64,000 bases of DNA from Chimonanthus salicifolius (GCA_013350335.1 CM023537.1:12195884-12259883), one strand, 5' to 3'. Positions 24,601 to 36,060 are shown, counted from the first letter of the stretch. Translations and numbers: made by a program. The notes: a model not told the origin generated them from the letters alone.

Positions 24601-24770
24601 CCCTGTTTTTGTATTCTGACACAACTAAACAGAGTAGGAAGCTAACTGATCATCGTAGCAGTAGCAATGCTGACTGGGAAGTATTGGGTTGGGCTAACCC
24701 TTCCAATATGAAATCTAGTGGTGTATCATTGAGAAAACCTTGGGAAAGAGCAGCCAAAACTTTCTATTGA
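12620..24770 (+). CDS. MYND-finger ubiquitin-specific protease (UBP16 type)
   Basis: Deubiquitinating cysteine protease that removes ubiquitin from proteins; I recognise the plant UBP15-19 group, closest to UBP16. Eleven coding exons: 12620-12912, 16863-18108, 18224-18309, 18493-18578, 18683-18845, 20822-20942, 21075-21232, 22868-22952, 23073-23285, 23835-23896, 23978-24770. The sum is 3306 nt, 1101 codons plus stop, with all phases agreeing. Residues ~9-30 form a hydrophobic, probably membrane segment followed by basic RRKWRK. The MYND zinc finger spans C78-C115 and is split by intron 1 inside codon 98. Residues ~116-510 are Ser-rich and look disordered. The catalytic Cys (~543) is in [18 protein letters not shown] follows in exon 5, and His (~798) in SGHYVCYV is followed by WFKIDD. 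All catalytic boxes are intact. The Ser-rich tail ends KTFY. Intron 4 uses a GC donor. The start is fixed by an in-frame stop immediately upstream. No search was run. Confidence 0.9.
13745..14716 (-). mobile_element. LINE-like retroposon in protease intron 1
   Basis: About 972 bp flanked by the 8-bp direct repeat gcatatgt (13737-13744 and 14717-14724). The left end is gttttttttaaaggtaag followed by attttattgaaaag, which on the minus strand gives caataaaat...poly(A), the usual 3' end of plant L1-type LINEs. The interior is GC-richer and open on both strands, but I recognise no intact endonuclease or reverse-transcriptase motif, so the copy is 5'-truncated or internally deleted. It lies antisense to the host gene and should be removed by splicing. 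Confidence 0.6.
18984..20167 (-). mobile_element. Solo LTR in protease intron 5
   Basis: A 1184-bp block begins tgacgcagga and ends ctccgcatca (TG...CA, imperfectly inverted ends) and is flanked by the 5-bp direct repeat agtat at 18979-18983 and 20168-20172. That is the signature of an LTR left after recombination between two LTRs. A TATA-like tataaata on the minus strand at about 20003-20010 suggests the LTR lies antisense to the protease gene. The G-rich purine stretch 19340-19830 is repetitive, so the open frames there are not genes. No second LTR or internal region is present. Confidence 0.75.
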
Positions 24771-26820
24771 ATGGGTTTGGGTTGCTAGATGGAATAATAA
24801 GGGCTTTGTATGTATGTATTTTGCTGGTCTAATCAATGCGAAAAAATCCAGGCGCCATTTTTGTTGTATCTGTTAGGACCTTGGCCGATATAATGTTTTG
24901 GGTATATATTTGGCTGTATGTAACATTATAATATGGTATACACTGTATGGATGCGACGGTGGTGTCGGTCATAACTAAATCTGAGCTCGATGTTCACCAT
25001 TAGTGTGATTCTTGAAGATCTTTTTTTTTTTTTTTTTTAAGACCAAGGTATCCTAGCCGCTTAGAACATCTGATTAATCTTTAAGGCATCTACAAACTTC
25101 TCATTTACACACACTGGAGAACCTCTCGCTGTTTAGGTGGGTTTTTTACCGGCAAGCCATCTCTTCCATATGCAAGGATAGGGCTGGTTCATGTTTAGCA
25201 GAAAGCTTAACTTATAGGGCAGAGGTAAAAAATTCGGGCCGATACGATATATGGACTGATATATTTTTCTCTTTTTTTTTTTAAAAAAGGGCTGATATCG
25301 GTCGATATTGTGAATATCGGTCAATACGTATCATATCGTAATGGCCTATATTTGGACCCCTGCTATAGGGTGCTCCTCATGTGCTTGGATCCCCTAACAG
25401 GAAAGAGCAGAAGAATGGATGGAACCATTATACTGAAACATTTTCAGCCGAGTCAACTTGACTTGAACACAAAAAACTAGAAACTCAGCCAAATTTAAAT
25501 GGCTTAACTATACAATCTTGGTTTTGGGTGAAATGATCTTCTAGCCCAGTATCTCCTTTCTCGTTGGTATGTAGTTTGCCATGCCAAAAGAAAATTTTGG
25601 TAGGTGATCAGCCATCATCCAATAGAAAGTGATGCTATTAATACAAGATAGGAGGAGAAGACGGTCAACTAAGGACGATGTGGTTTCCTTCCATCCTCTG
25701 CTATTTTAGATGTAAAAAGAAAAGAGGATAGGAATAAAAGACCCATTCATTTTGATATCCTAAAGCTAAGCAACAGAAAACCATTGAATATATCATCTTT
25801 ATTGAGTGAGTGTGTATTTACACTTTTTCTTCTTTATACTTAATATCATCTTATGAATATTATTTGTACTTAATTTGGAATTATTTCAGGATATGTCCGC
25901 TGTTTAGATTAAGCTCAAGTTTATCAATAGTTTTAACTTTTTTTGCTTTAAAATTGTATTTAAAATGATTTTTTCCAAACTAAATACTATCACACTTCCT
26001 ATTCAAAAGCAGATTCATCAAACTAACTCATTCACAATATCCAATTTAAATCCTATAAAATTTAATCACGAAAATCACAATAGATAATTTCTTGTTTAAA
26101 CATCACAATAGAGAGAGAGAGAGATTGATTTCTAAGAACTCCTTTTGGGAAAGGAAGGGACAGAGAGTTGGTGGGTTGATCTTGAAAAGTCAAGTCTCCT
26201 TACACATGGTCTCTTCTTCAACAGATTTGAAGGCGACGAGATCATAATTTCAAGGTTACTGTAGCTTGTGATCATCTCAAGCAAGACACTTTCAAAGAAC
26301 AACATCAGTCCAAGTACATATATTATAAGTGTCGACAGTCTTTTAAAACACTTCGATTAGTCTTCAAATGTAAACAAGTCTTTCTACCTATATATACTGG
26401 ATAAAACAACGAATTATATCTTAAATTAACCAAGATAAAAACATCCGCAAATGATTTGAGTATTTGACAAACTCACATATAAAATCTCAGGGATATGAAT
26501 CCACTTCCTTTGATCAATGAAGTTGGATCACCGATCACATCTATATTTTGACCCACCCCAAGTAACCAAAAGCTTTTGTTATGCGACACTAAATTAATAA
26601 ATAAAAAATTAAAATTTTAAATCTTTAAATACTAAAAAATAAATTGCAATCTTTTATTAAATATGACGTGTATATAAAAGTATTTAGAACATGTTTGTAC
26701 ACAACTACTTTTTATGAAAATTGATTTCTTCGATGATTTCTATTTTTATTTACTTTTTCTATAGATATTAATTTCTTTAGTTCGGTGTAATAAAAGATTT
26801 TTATAATAATTAATAAATGA
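24771..26820. other. Protease 3' region and intergenic DNA
   Basis: The first ~200 bp after the stop are probably 3' UTR, though I could not settle a poly(A) signal. A block at 25230-25350 is dense in gatatcggtc, gtcaatacgtatcatatcg and similar sequence, recalling the cggccgat-type ends of the dispersed repeats at 3 and 49 kb. The rest is AT-rich with no gene. Confidence 0.5.
25022..25130 (-). mobile_element. SINE 3' fragment, minus strand
   Basis: A T-run followed by aagaccaaggtatcctagcc and ctttaaggcatctacaaac is the reverse of the ...ggcgtctgaacaccttggtctt tail seen in the 50520 copy. The tRNA-like head is missing. Confidence 0.5.
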
Positions 26821-26837
26821 ATTATTTCTATTGTTAA

Positions 26838-27860
26838 GTCGAAGAGATATATATCTCGATTATAGTTAATTTTACATGATGATAATGATTATAATTGCCA
26901 CAATAATTAAATAAATAACAATAATAGTTATATATATTAAATAATTGAGTTTACCTATATAATTTTTCTGAATAATTAGTTGGCTATTTATTTAAAGGAG
27001 GCAAAGCCCAAAAGAACAAAATAACACGTAAAAGGCCACAGCCCGGGTTAGGCCCAAAACCGAATAATGCAGCAAGAATTACACCAAGCAAAAAACAAAA
27101 CAGGGCATAAAATAAACAAAAAGCCCACAAAATATCCTAACCCAGGCCTAGTTAGAGCACCTATAGGATCCTTAAGCTGGGAGAAAAAAAACCAGTGTTA
27201 TTCCCAGCAGATTGAAGGTCCGAGAGCTTCAAAGCATCAGAAATTCAGAATCCTTTAGACTGACAATACGTGGGTGCGGGGGTCCAAATGTGTTGATGAG
27301 AGACTTGATAGCACTTAGGTGGCTGCGATGGGACCAACCAATCGTTCGTGGAAGAACAATTGCTATAAGCCTATAATATTATATAAGAAAGTATAATTGG
27401 TTTGGATCTTAACTTGACCTACCTTCACTTAAATTAAAAATTAAAAGTTAAGTTGGTTGATCGAGTAGTGGATAAGCATTGGACCATCATCTAATTTTCA
27501 AGTTGTGGATTTGTTCATAAGTTTGGCTAAATTAATCATGATACAAGAGTTAGATAGGTTGGTTTATGAATTGGGTAATCTAAGTCGAGTCATTTAGATC
27601 ATGAAATGGGCCATAAATTGAGTCATTGATTATTTTTGAGTTGAATCTTGCGTCATTGATTGGATTGGGCCATACTTAATTCATAGGTCAAATTATATAC
27701 CTCCCTCCCTTGAAAAATCATTTTAAGCTGCAAAAATAATTTTTCATAAAAAAAAAGTTCATATAGAATAATAAAAAATATTTTCAGTCTAAAAATTATT
27801 TTCTATTTAAAAAATTTAAATACAAACGTGCCCTTAAAATTATTTTCAAACTTCTATAGG
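26838..27860. repeat. Dispersed repeat, first copy, interrupted
   Basis: The parts 26838-26980 and 27370-27860 are collinear with 39030-39200 and 39215-39745. Shared blocks include tctcgattatagttaatt-like, gatgataatgat, tttggatcttaacttgacct-like and atgaaatgggcc-like sequence. Roughly 380 bp present here and absent from the partner (26985-27365) is a later insertion. There is no coding content. Confidence 0.6.
26985..27365 (-). mobile_element. Probable LINE 3' fragment
   Basis: It begins ttatttaaaggaggcaaagc, which on the minus strand gives gctttgcctcctttaaataa, typical of plant LINE 3' ends, and it interrupts a repeat whose other copy at 39 kb lacks it. A 63-codon plus-strand frame inside (27067-27258) is not a gene. 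No target duplication was defined. Confidence 0.4.
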
Positions 27861-28422
27861 ACTAGTCACAAACTCACAATACAACTAATTGAGAGAGAAA
27901 AATAATTGTATGTTATAAATTTCAGTAAAAAATTGAAATATAAATTACGTGTCGAAAATTTTCAGCTACTTTCAATTTATATGAGAACTTTTTTGCACCA
28001 CTCATTCCTGCTCACATTTCAAAGACAGGAAAAGTAAGTGAGGAAAGGGTTATTGTTTCTTGTTTTTGAGTGTTTGTTTATGTTCTAGTCTCGTATTTAA
28101 GAGGTTTTTTAAACTACTTCTGTTTATTATGTTTAGATGTGAATGAGACTGATTTAGAAGTTTCAGAGCTAAGGTTTTTTTATTTTTTATTTAAGAATTG
28201 GGAGATTGATATTTTTTAATAGAGGGAGAATGCATGATAGTTTTGTACTTTTGAGTACCGTTTGTCAAATATCAAGTGATGGAGGTGAAAGAAGACAAAA
28301 AATGTTTTGTATATTAAAAAATATGAATAATGATTTGGTTATTACCTTTTGTGTAAGACATGCTGAGATTTAGAATAAATACATGCTAAAAACAATATTA
28401 TATTATTTTATTGTCGGATAAA

Positions 28423-28843
28423 CCCCTAGATCTCTCTACACTTTTAATGTGGGACTCGTTCGCAATAGCCCAATCCCCCTTTCGAAGAGGGCAACGTCGG
28501 CCATCCTATTTACTTGGAGAATCTCCTAACCCACATGGGTAAAAAATTCTGGTTTATCTCTCTCTCTCTCCCTATTTTTTTTTTTTTTTTTAAATCTCGG
28601 TGTGTATCTGCCGATATAATACGTATCGGCTGAGATTTATATCCCTGGTCTACATGAGATAGCATGAGACTTAACATGCTAGTCTTTTGGGTCTCAGACT
28701 ACCTTATGTAGGCCTCAGGAGATTCTCCAAGCAAATGGAATGGCCGGCGTAGCTTTCCGCCAAAGGGCCTCGTTGAGAGGGGATTATTGGGGCTGCTGCG
28801 AACGAGTCACACATTGAAAATGTAGAGGGAGATCTAGAAATTT
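28423..28843. mobile_element. Fold-back element with ~110-130 bp inverted arms
   Basis: The left arm is about 28423-28530 and the right arm about 28712-28843. Matching parts include gggactcgttcgcaatagcc against ggctgctgcgaacgagtcac, tacttggagaatctcct against aggagattctccaagca, and the ends ctagatctctctacac against gtagagggagatctag. The centre holds a CT repeat, a T-run and a palindromic gccgatataatacgtatcggc-like core. No coding sequence is present. Confidence 0.7.
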
Positions 28844-29060
28844 ATAAAACACTTGGGTCACTCCAACTAACAAACTAGTCTTTTGGGCAAATTTTTTTTA
28901 GAGTATTTTAGGTCAAGATTGGTTTATAAAGTAAATCTAATAAAAGCCAAAATCGAAGTAATTAAAATCAATACTTGAAGGCTGAGTGCCGTCGCCCCGT
29001 TATCAATTGGAGGACTGAGATCAACCATTAATGATCTGGCCAAAGTTTTAATGCGTTGGT

Positions 29061-30255
29061 CAGGGCCGACCCTGGCTATAGGCGAATTAGGTAGTCGTCT
29101 AGCGCCCTCAAATAAAGATGGCCCTCAAGTCCATAAGCTCTTTTACTATATATTAAATAGTTAATAATGTATAATTAAAACAAAAATTCATTCTTTTCCA
29201 GTTGGTTAGAATTGCCCCTTTACAAATATGGGCTTGCGTTAATAATAATTTTTTTATTTTTATTAAGTTATTTAATAATAATAATGAAAAATAACAATAA
29301 TTTGAATTAATACTACTTGAAATCATTTGACTATTTTTAACTATTTCGAATTTAGAACACTCAAAATTGAAAATTTATATATCGATAATTTTTCTACTCA
29401 ATTTAAAGCGTAGGTTTCTTAAAAAATTAAAATAATGATAGTAATAATCATAATAGTTATTATTATAATCCTCATTTTATTGAGTTTAATAATAATAATA
29501 ATAATAAAAATTTAATTAATAAAGAATCTTTTAAAATATATCTATCATCTAAATAAAGAGAAAGAGAAATCTATATTGATTTGATAATTTTGAATTAAAA
29601 ATAATTTAAAGCTTTTAAAATTTGAAGAGATGAAAAAACATAACTTTATTCATTTGATAAATGTAAGATTTTATTAGAAGTAATATACAAGTATAAATCA
29701 TTATAATTAAGATAATTTTTAATTTTTTAAAAAATATAGAAAAATTGAAAAATTAAAATAATAATAATATCTTCTTTTCAAATGAGAATTTGCATTAGTG
29801 TCACACTTGAATATGATAAAAGATGTAGTACCAAAAGAATGAATTGCCAAATTATATAAAAAAGAATGAATTGTTGTTTTCCAAATGCATGAATTGCTTA
29901 TAGAATAATGTTGATTATACCAGTTACACTTACTTATGCAGAAATAAGTTTTTCAAAGTTAAAACTGATAAAATCTTATCTTCGGTGTACAATGTCAGAA
30001 GAAAGATTGAATGGATTAACTATCTTATCTATTGAAAAATAAATGTTAAAAAAATTTGAATATAATAATTTAATTAGTAATTTTGCATCTCAAAATAAGA
30101 ATAAATTTTAAATAATACTTTATTATAAATTTGATTATGATATTTTATTTAGTTTCACACATTGTAAAAAAAATTGTATAATTTTATTTTTTCTGAATAT
30201 ATAAAGACCCATATTAAAAACTCGCCTAAGGTCCTAAAATCTCATGGCCGACCTA
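29061..30255 (+). mobile_element. Internally deleted hAT transposon
   Basis: The ends cagggccgaccctg and, inverted, taggtcggccatg form imperfect terminal repeats. gcgttggt (29053-29060) and gcgtcggt (30256-30263) flank it as an 8-bp target duplication with one C/T difference. Sub-terminal tcgtctagcgccctc on the left and ctcgcctaaggtcc on the right match other copies of this group. Near the right end, 29911-30042 still encodes the transposase C-terminal dimerisation motif. Confidence 0.85.
29911..30042 (+). pseudogene. hAT transposase remnant, C-terminal dimerisation motif
   Basis: A 43-codon stretch ending in TAA reads PVTLTYAEISFSKLKLIKSY and continues with LRCTMSEERLNGL and LSIEK. This is the conserved C-terminal end of the hAT dimerisation domain in zinc-finger (TTF/MYM-like, DUF4371-type) plant hAT transposases. 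Upstream sequence within the element is frame-broken and AT-rich, so the catalytic core is gone and the copy cannot mobilise itself. Confidence 0.8.
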
Positions 30256-30616
30256 GCGTCGGTGCTCTATAATCTTAATATAAATACTTGAAGGCTGAGT
30301 TCCTCTTCTATGCATTCTTTCCAAAGAGCAAATGCAGTTGATTCTATTTCTCTCTTTCTTTCTTCCTGACATGGATTCGTTCAACCGTCCTTTGGTCTTG
30401 ATACAAGCAGAGCAGAGCAGAGCATTTGTCTACCATAGCCATGTTTTTCTTTCTTTTCTTTTCTTTTTTGTTTTTCCATTCAAAGTCGCAGGTTGCTTTC
30501 ATTGTACGTTCCCACGCTGCTCTTTCCCAGCTCCCATTTGGAAATTGAAAATTGGAAATGGTGCCAAAGGGCTTAGAATTCCATGTGCGCCTCTGCAGAG
30601 AGAAACTTTATGTTTA

Positions 30617-30831
30617 TTTATTATTATTTTTAAGTCCTGAGGTGTCTAAGCATCCCACCTCAGTCGACTCCAGTGTGTGAAAACCCCTTTATCTGTATAC
30701 ACTGGGTAATTTGATGAGACCTTACTTTATAATATTCTTATAGAGAGTGGCCTTTTATTTTCCATGGTTTGAATCTAAGACCTCCCTTTAAAGATCTTAC
30801 TCCCAAACCAACTGAGATAATCCTTGGAGTT
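30617..30831 (-). mobile_element. SINE with 15-bp target duplication, minus strand
   Basis: gaaactttatgttta is repeated exactly at 30602-30616 and 30832-30846. On the minus strand the element starts aaggattatctcagttggtt (A box), has a B-box-like gattcaaacc, then ccactctctataagaatatt, and ends in an A/T-rich tail next to the left repeat. Confidence 0.8.
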
Positions 30832-31799
30832 GAAACTTTATGTTTATGACCATGAATGCAGTTACAAATGCTCCAAAAACCCGTTTTTATAGAAATAGTT
30901 TTATATCACTGTGAAATTAATATTTATATTTGGATTAGCTTTTCATATTTTTGTGATTTTAAATAATCATTATATTTTTATATGATTTAATTTTTTAAGG
31001 ACATCAAATTACATTCATTAGATAAGTTTTTCATCTACCTCTCTATTGCATCCAACTTTATCTAGCTTCGATACAAATAGAGAAAGATACGATTTATTTT
31101 CTACAAAAGTATATTAAAATGATGAACATTTTGAATATTTTTAATTTATGATCTTTCTAAATAGTCAGAATTATATTTGTAATTAATGTTTAATGCTTTG
31201 GATTATTATTAGGATTTTTGTATTGAAATTAGAAACAATATAAATATTAATTAAAGTCCTATGGTTGGAGACTTTTTAGTTTTGGTAAATTTTTATGAAA
31301 GGAAAAAAAAGTTCTTATGTATATTCAAAAGTACATAATCACTATTCTCTAATATTGTTTGAATTTCAAATAGAGTCTTTTAATTGACTTTTTACCTTGA
31401 CAATGATCCGAAAAAGCTCAATGGAGCAGTAAACCATAGTGAATAGAAATTGTAACAACACAAGCATTTGTATCTTACATTATGGAAATTTTAAGAAGGG
31501 TTATAGTTTACATTTAGAGAAATTCTAATTTAAGATATTATTATTTCTGATAGAGAAGTTTTTATATTAATAAAAAAGGCCCGTCTTTGAAGTCTGAATG
31601 GAGTTTTTATCAAACATTAAAGTATCAGAAGTCAGGCCCAAGATCAGCCCTAGTAAAATGCAAATGCTAGTATGGCAATCCATGAGCAGGGACAGTATTG
31701 CCTTCATCTGAGCTCAGATGAGCTAGTGGATTATTTCTAGCTCAATAGCCAACAATATTTGCTTAATATGCTAACAAATGACCCCCTCTATTGAAATTT

Positions 31800-32340
31800 C
31801 CAACACATAGACCTGGTGGATGGTAATAGGTTGGGTCAAGTGGGTTTCAGGTTGGGTCAACGATTTTCAACCCATTACTTTCTTGTTTATTAAATGATTC
31901 GGGTCTATTTCGAGGTCATGTCACAAAATTCTAAACCCACAACCATTTAAATTGCTTAGGTTCATTTTTGGATAATCGGGTTGGGTCAAATTTTGCCAAG
32001 TCTAGTTCAAGGTAGACTTGGCAACAGCTTGCAGGGGGCTGCGTGCATTCGAAGTTTTATCCAACACCCTTATATTCCGGTAGAGGTGGGAGTTTTGAGG
32101 TTTTCCGTCCTAAAAAAGATAGACTTTGCAATGTGTTGATCGGCTCGGTTAGTTTCAAATTCGGGTCAACAACTCTCAATCCATTACTTACTTGTTTATT
32201 AAATGGATTAGTTGGTTTGGATCTATTTCGGATTTAGGGTCACAAAACTTTAAACCCCCATACCCCATTATAAATGTTTGGATTCGATTCAAATAATCGA
32301 GTTGGGTCAAATTTTGCTAGGTCTACAAACAACGTTTCAG
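31800..32340. repeat. Two-unit gggttgggtcaa repeat
   Basis: Two related units, about 31822-32012 and 32125-32325, each contain a caatccattact-like block, ttgtttattaaatg, ggtctatttcg, gtcacaaaa, aaaccc and gggtcaaattttgc, with taggt/caagtcta at the end. A collinear two-unit copy lies at 38640-39030. It looks like a dimeric non-autonomous transposon; the ends are not defined. Confidence 0.6.
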
Positions 32341-32926
32341 ACAAGCATATATGTAACTTGGGAGATGGGCTGGACATGGGCCTTAATTTCGATGTTGGTG
32401 GGATGAATTATGAGCCCAATAACTGAATAGGCTCAGCTGTGATTACATTCCAAGACAACCATTTACCGACCGAGCAAAAGAGTGTCATACTATGGATGTA
32501 GACAGATGGCTCATAAGAAAACCGAAACTAGAACCATCTTCCACACTTAATGGGTCAGAGTAATCAAATAATTTTTCCAAACCAGTATCAACTATAACAT
32601 TAAAAGATAAAGCAAAAAAGTACATAAATGATCCCTGTACAAAGCAGAGATGTCTTCTATACAATATAATAAAACCTCAGGAACTCAAAAGAAGTAACAA
32701 CATGACCATAAAAGGATATAAATATAGCAAACTGGACAAGAAATACATATGACCACAGAACACCCCAACTGATAGGTGCTGTATAACAAAGAAAATACAC
32801 AAGCAATAGCACTCTTAACTCTTAAATAGCCATCTAAACAAGCTTATTACTGCAGTAGATCATCAACAATCTATCGTAAATTGAGAATTATCTGCACATA
32901 CTAAGGACTGACGATTACTGTGAAGT

Positions 32927-33507
32927 TCAAGGGCTAGTGGTTGAGTGGGGTGGAGAGAGGGAGGGGAGGGTGGGCAATGGTGGCACTTCAACCTTGGGAA
33001 GAGGAGGAATGGTGGGCAATGTGGGCTTGGGAACATCTGGCAAATGAGGCACTTCAGGCTTGGGCAGTTCAGGGACCTGAGGTACTTCGGGCTTGGGCAC
33101 TTCGGGCAATGTCGGCTTCGGCACATCGGTACATGAGGCACTTCGGACACCGGTGGCAGTTTGGGCTCAGGCACATCGGTCAGCTTGGGAGCCTCAGGCC
33201 CATGAGGTGCTTCGAGCTTGGGTAGCTCAGGCAATTTGGGCTTTGGAATATCTGGAAGATGGGGCAAATCAGGCTTGGGCAGCTCAGGGAAATGCGGCAA
33301 TTCGGGCTTGGGCAATGTTGGGAATTGAGGCAAAGGTGGCAAGTGGACCTCCGGAAAAGGTGGTAATTTGGGCTTAGGGAGCTCTGGAATTGTGGGCAGG
33401 GTTGGCTCAGGGTTGTCGAGAAGATACCTTGCTGCTAAACCCACATTGTAGTTCAAAAATAACAGAGAAATGAGCGACCATACAACAAAACTTGAATCAG
33501 AAGCCAT
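32927..33507 (-). pseudogene. PELPK-type proline-rich secreted protein, frameshifted
   Basis: On the minus strand from the ATG at 33507: a signal peptide of about 25 residues (hydrophobic VVWSLISLLFLNYNVGLAA), then tandem proline-rich repeats of the type PELPKPKLP, PELPKPDLPHLPDIPKP. This is the organisation of plant PELPK1-like cell-wall proteins, linked to growth and wall structure. Around 33126-33129 the repeat frame jumps: it continues as PKPTLPEVPKPEVPQVPELP in the next frame and ends SPPHSTTSP at 32927. One base appears to be missing, so the unedited frame loses the repeats and runs to 32863 with Cys-rich nonsense. The intended protein would be about 193 aa, single-exon as usual for the family. 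A TATA-like element lies upstream. It may be a recent pseudogene or an assembly error. Confidence 0.75.
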
Positions 33508-33586
33508 GTTTAGGGGATGAATATGAATGACCAAGTGCTTAAGATACAAACAACTGTGAGCAAACATATTGCCACAAGGATTGGGT

Positions 33587-33594
33587 TTTATAGT
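33587..33594 (-). promoter_or_regulatory. TATA box of the PELPK gene
   Basis: ctataaaa on the minus strand, about 80 bp upstream of the ATG at 33507, a normal distance for a plant gene with a short leader. Confidence 0.5.
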
Positions 33595-33954
33595 GGGAAG
33601 ATGGTAAGTGGGTCAGCTCAATTAGTCTTTGGTTGTTGTTGATTATGCATTTGTATGGACTTGAGGAAGTACAGAGGTTGGTAGTATTATCCTGGTAGTT
33701 CACCTTCTCATACATCTTATCCACATAGATATGATAATGGAAATCTAGCTTAGAAGACCCAAATAAGTACGATAAACAAGTCCATGGATAGGTAGCCTGT
33801 TAAGTATAGTCGATCACTTACCAATCTAGGTGGCAATGGCTCATTTAGGATACATTCTGACTTCCACTTCCGTGTGGAACGATATAAAAGAAGAAAGCTA
33901 TAATAAATTAACTGGAAAACTTTAGGGACTAGACACATCATACAATAATATGGT

Positions 33955-34137
33955 TTTTTTTATGACGAAGGAAGCCAAAACCCTCATCTCTCCCCGAGTT
34001 GGAGGCTATTGGATAAAATTACATATGCATGTAGCCCCCACAAGCCACAGGCATAGGGTGACTATGGAAATATGGGACTCAAACTATGAGACTTTTGGTT
34101 CTTGAGCCAAAATGATTGCCAGTTGAGCTACCCTTGC
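33955..34137 (-). mobile_element. SINE, minus strand
   Basis: Read in reverse: gggtagctcaactggcaatc (A box), a B-box-like tagtttgagtccca, a body including gggctacatgcatatgtaa, and an end ggcttccttcgtcataaaaa. The tail resembles that of the 5055-5223 element. Similar aatarNatgg sequences on either side may be the target duplication. Confidence 0.65.
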
Positions 34138-34139
34138 GA

Positions 34140-36060
34140 GTTGAAATAGCATGGTGTATTGGGAATAAACTAGTCCTTTTGAGCAATTGATCATTTGGGT
34201 GATCGCGTATTAGACAAAAAAAGAAAAATTCAATACACTCGTCACCTTATTTTATGAGCTCCATGCTTAAGTGTGCCGGTTATCAAATAAATGAAAGAAA
34301 TGAAGATGTTGAAATTGTATATTTTTTGAGAGCAGCTTTAGAGACATTGAGGTATCCATTTCAACAGGAAGAAGGTACATTTAAATGAGCTGAGGGTTAC
34401 ATGGTTGGATGAGATAGATAAAAGACTTTATAGATAATATAATTGAAGAGAAACTCCTCAATCGACTATCATAATTTATGAGATGGGCCATAAAACATTA
34501 ATGGCTTACAGCAATGAAATTTTCAAAGTTTAAAATCACAAAATTAAAATGATCGTTCAAATTTTGTGCAACCGATACTTTTGTTATTTTTTATATATTT
34601 CAACAAAAAATGTGACCCATTTTAATTTTTAAAAGTGTGTGTCTCTCTATAATTTTCGATTTTCTTATCTTAAATTGAATGGAGAGGAATAATTATACCA
34701 ACTAGGCTAAGATTTGACCTGACCCAAATTAGACACCTTGCACCACATAGTAATATATATCTTTTGTTGTTATTTCAAATTTTAAGAACAAGCTAACTTT
34801 GCAAGTCTCCTTAACTTAATTCCTAGGATTAAGCAAAATTTCAAGGAACATTCTATGGAAGATGAGGCAGTAGTTTTCTTTAAAAGGTTGATCACCTATT
34901 ATGGGTTGCTTGATTTGTATTGGAATTTCGACTTGAAGGGTCTAAAACTTCATATAAATGTCTTATTTTTTTAAAATATGTTTATCCTAAGTTTTTCATT
35001 TTATCGTATTTTATTAGCTATTTTTCCATTTTTTTTTCCAAAAATAAAGGAGAGAGGAACTTATCGCTGCTAAATCACTAATTCGATATGTATTGCCCAC
35101 TGAATTTTAGGTTACTGATATATCAATTCAAATGTCAAGATTCAAAATTATGTCTAGAATAATTGAATGGAAATGAAATTTATGAGCAATCAAATTTGAT
35201 TAAGGAGGTTTAGTTAACTTCTTTATAATATTTAGGTTTTAAAAGGAATGATCAAACAACACATTATAATTGCAAAAAAATGATATATTTTTATTTAAAA
35301 ATATTATTTTCCATTATATACATGATTACATATGTCACTCACCTTTTAATATGATAGTAGAAGAGGTGTCATTATAAAATGAAAAAACACAAAACCTTCC
35401 TTAATTTCTAACAAATTATAAGCCAAAATTATTTTATAAAAGACAAAAAGTTGTTGTGGTTTCTTCAAACTTCAAAATTATTAAATTTTAAAATGTATAT
35501 TTATTAAGATTTAAAATTTTCAAAAGTGTTACTAAAATATAAGTGAGCCACATACAAACGAAAAGTGAGTATGATCATTATACTTTATGCTTTCGATAGT
35601 TCAACCCACAATAATAATTTCTTTTGACTGAAATGATTCAGGTCAAAGGCAAAATCTATATTTTTATAAATATCAGCTAATTTTTAAAACTATTGTCTTA
35701 AATTTTATGATTTGAGTAGAGATTGAAATTTCTTTCATATGAAATCCACCATACATAACGAATGGGGCCTTTATTTTATTTTTTTTGAGCGGTGAATGGG
35801 GCCTTTTATAGATTACTGAAGCTGTCTAATAATGTCTAATGAAATCATTGAGTCAAAATTTTTGAAGTTGAATTAATCATGCTTGAGTAGTTTAATAAAA
35901 TTAAAAATATAATATAACATTATCCAAAATCTCTAACTCAACTGAACTCAACTCGATCCAACAAATTCCAACATCTCCATCACGCAGCCAAAAAAATGGC
36001 ATGCGCATGCAAAGTTGCAATCAGCCCCCTTTCGATTTTGTTTTTTTCCTTTCAGTCCCC
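34140..36060. other. Intergenic, no gene seen
   Basis: AT-rich DNA between the PELPK and bHLH loci with no coding signal. The last ~70 bp are 3' flank or 3' UTR of the bHLH gene. Confidence 0.55.

Noticed and set aside
32941..33377. Plus-strand open frames rich in Trp, Ala and Gly
   Set aside because: Antisense shadow of the proline-rich repeat coding strand of the PELPK locus.
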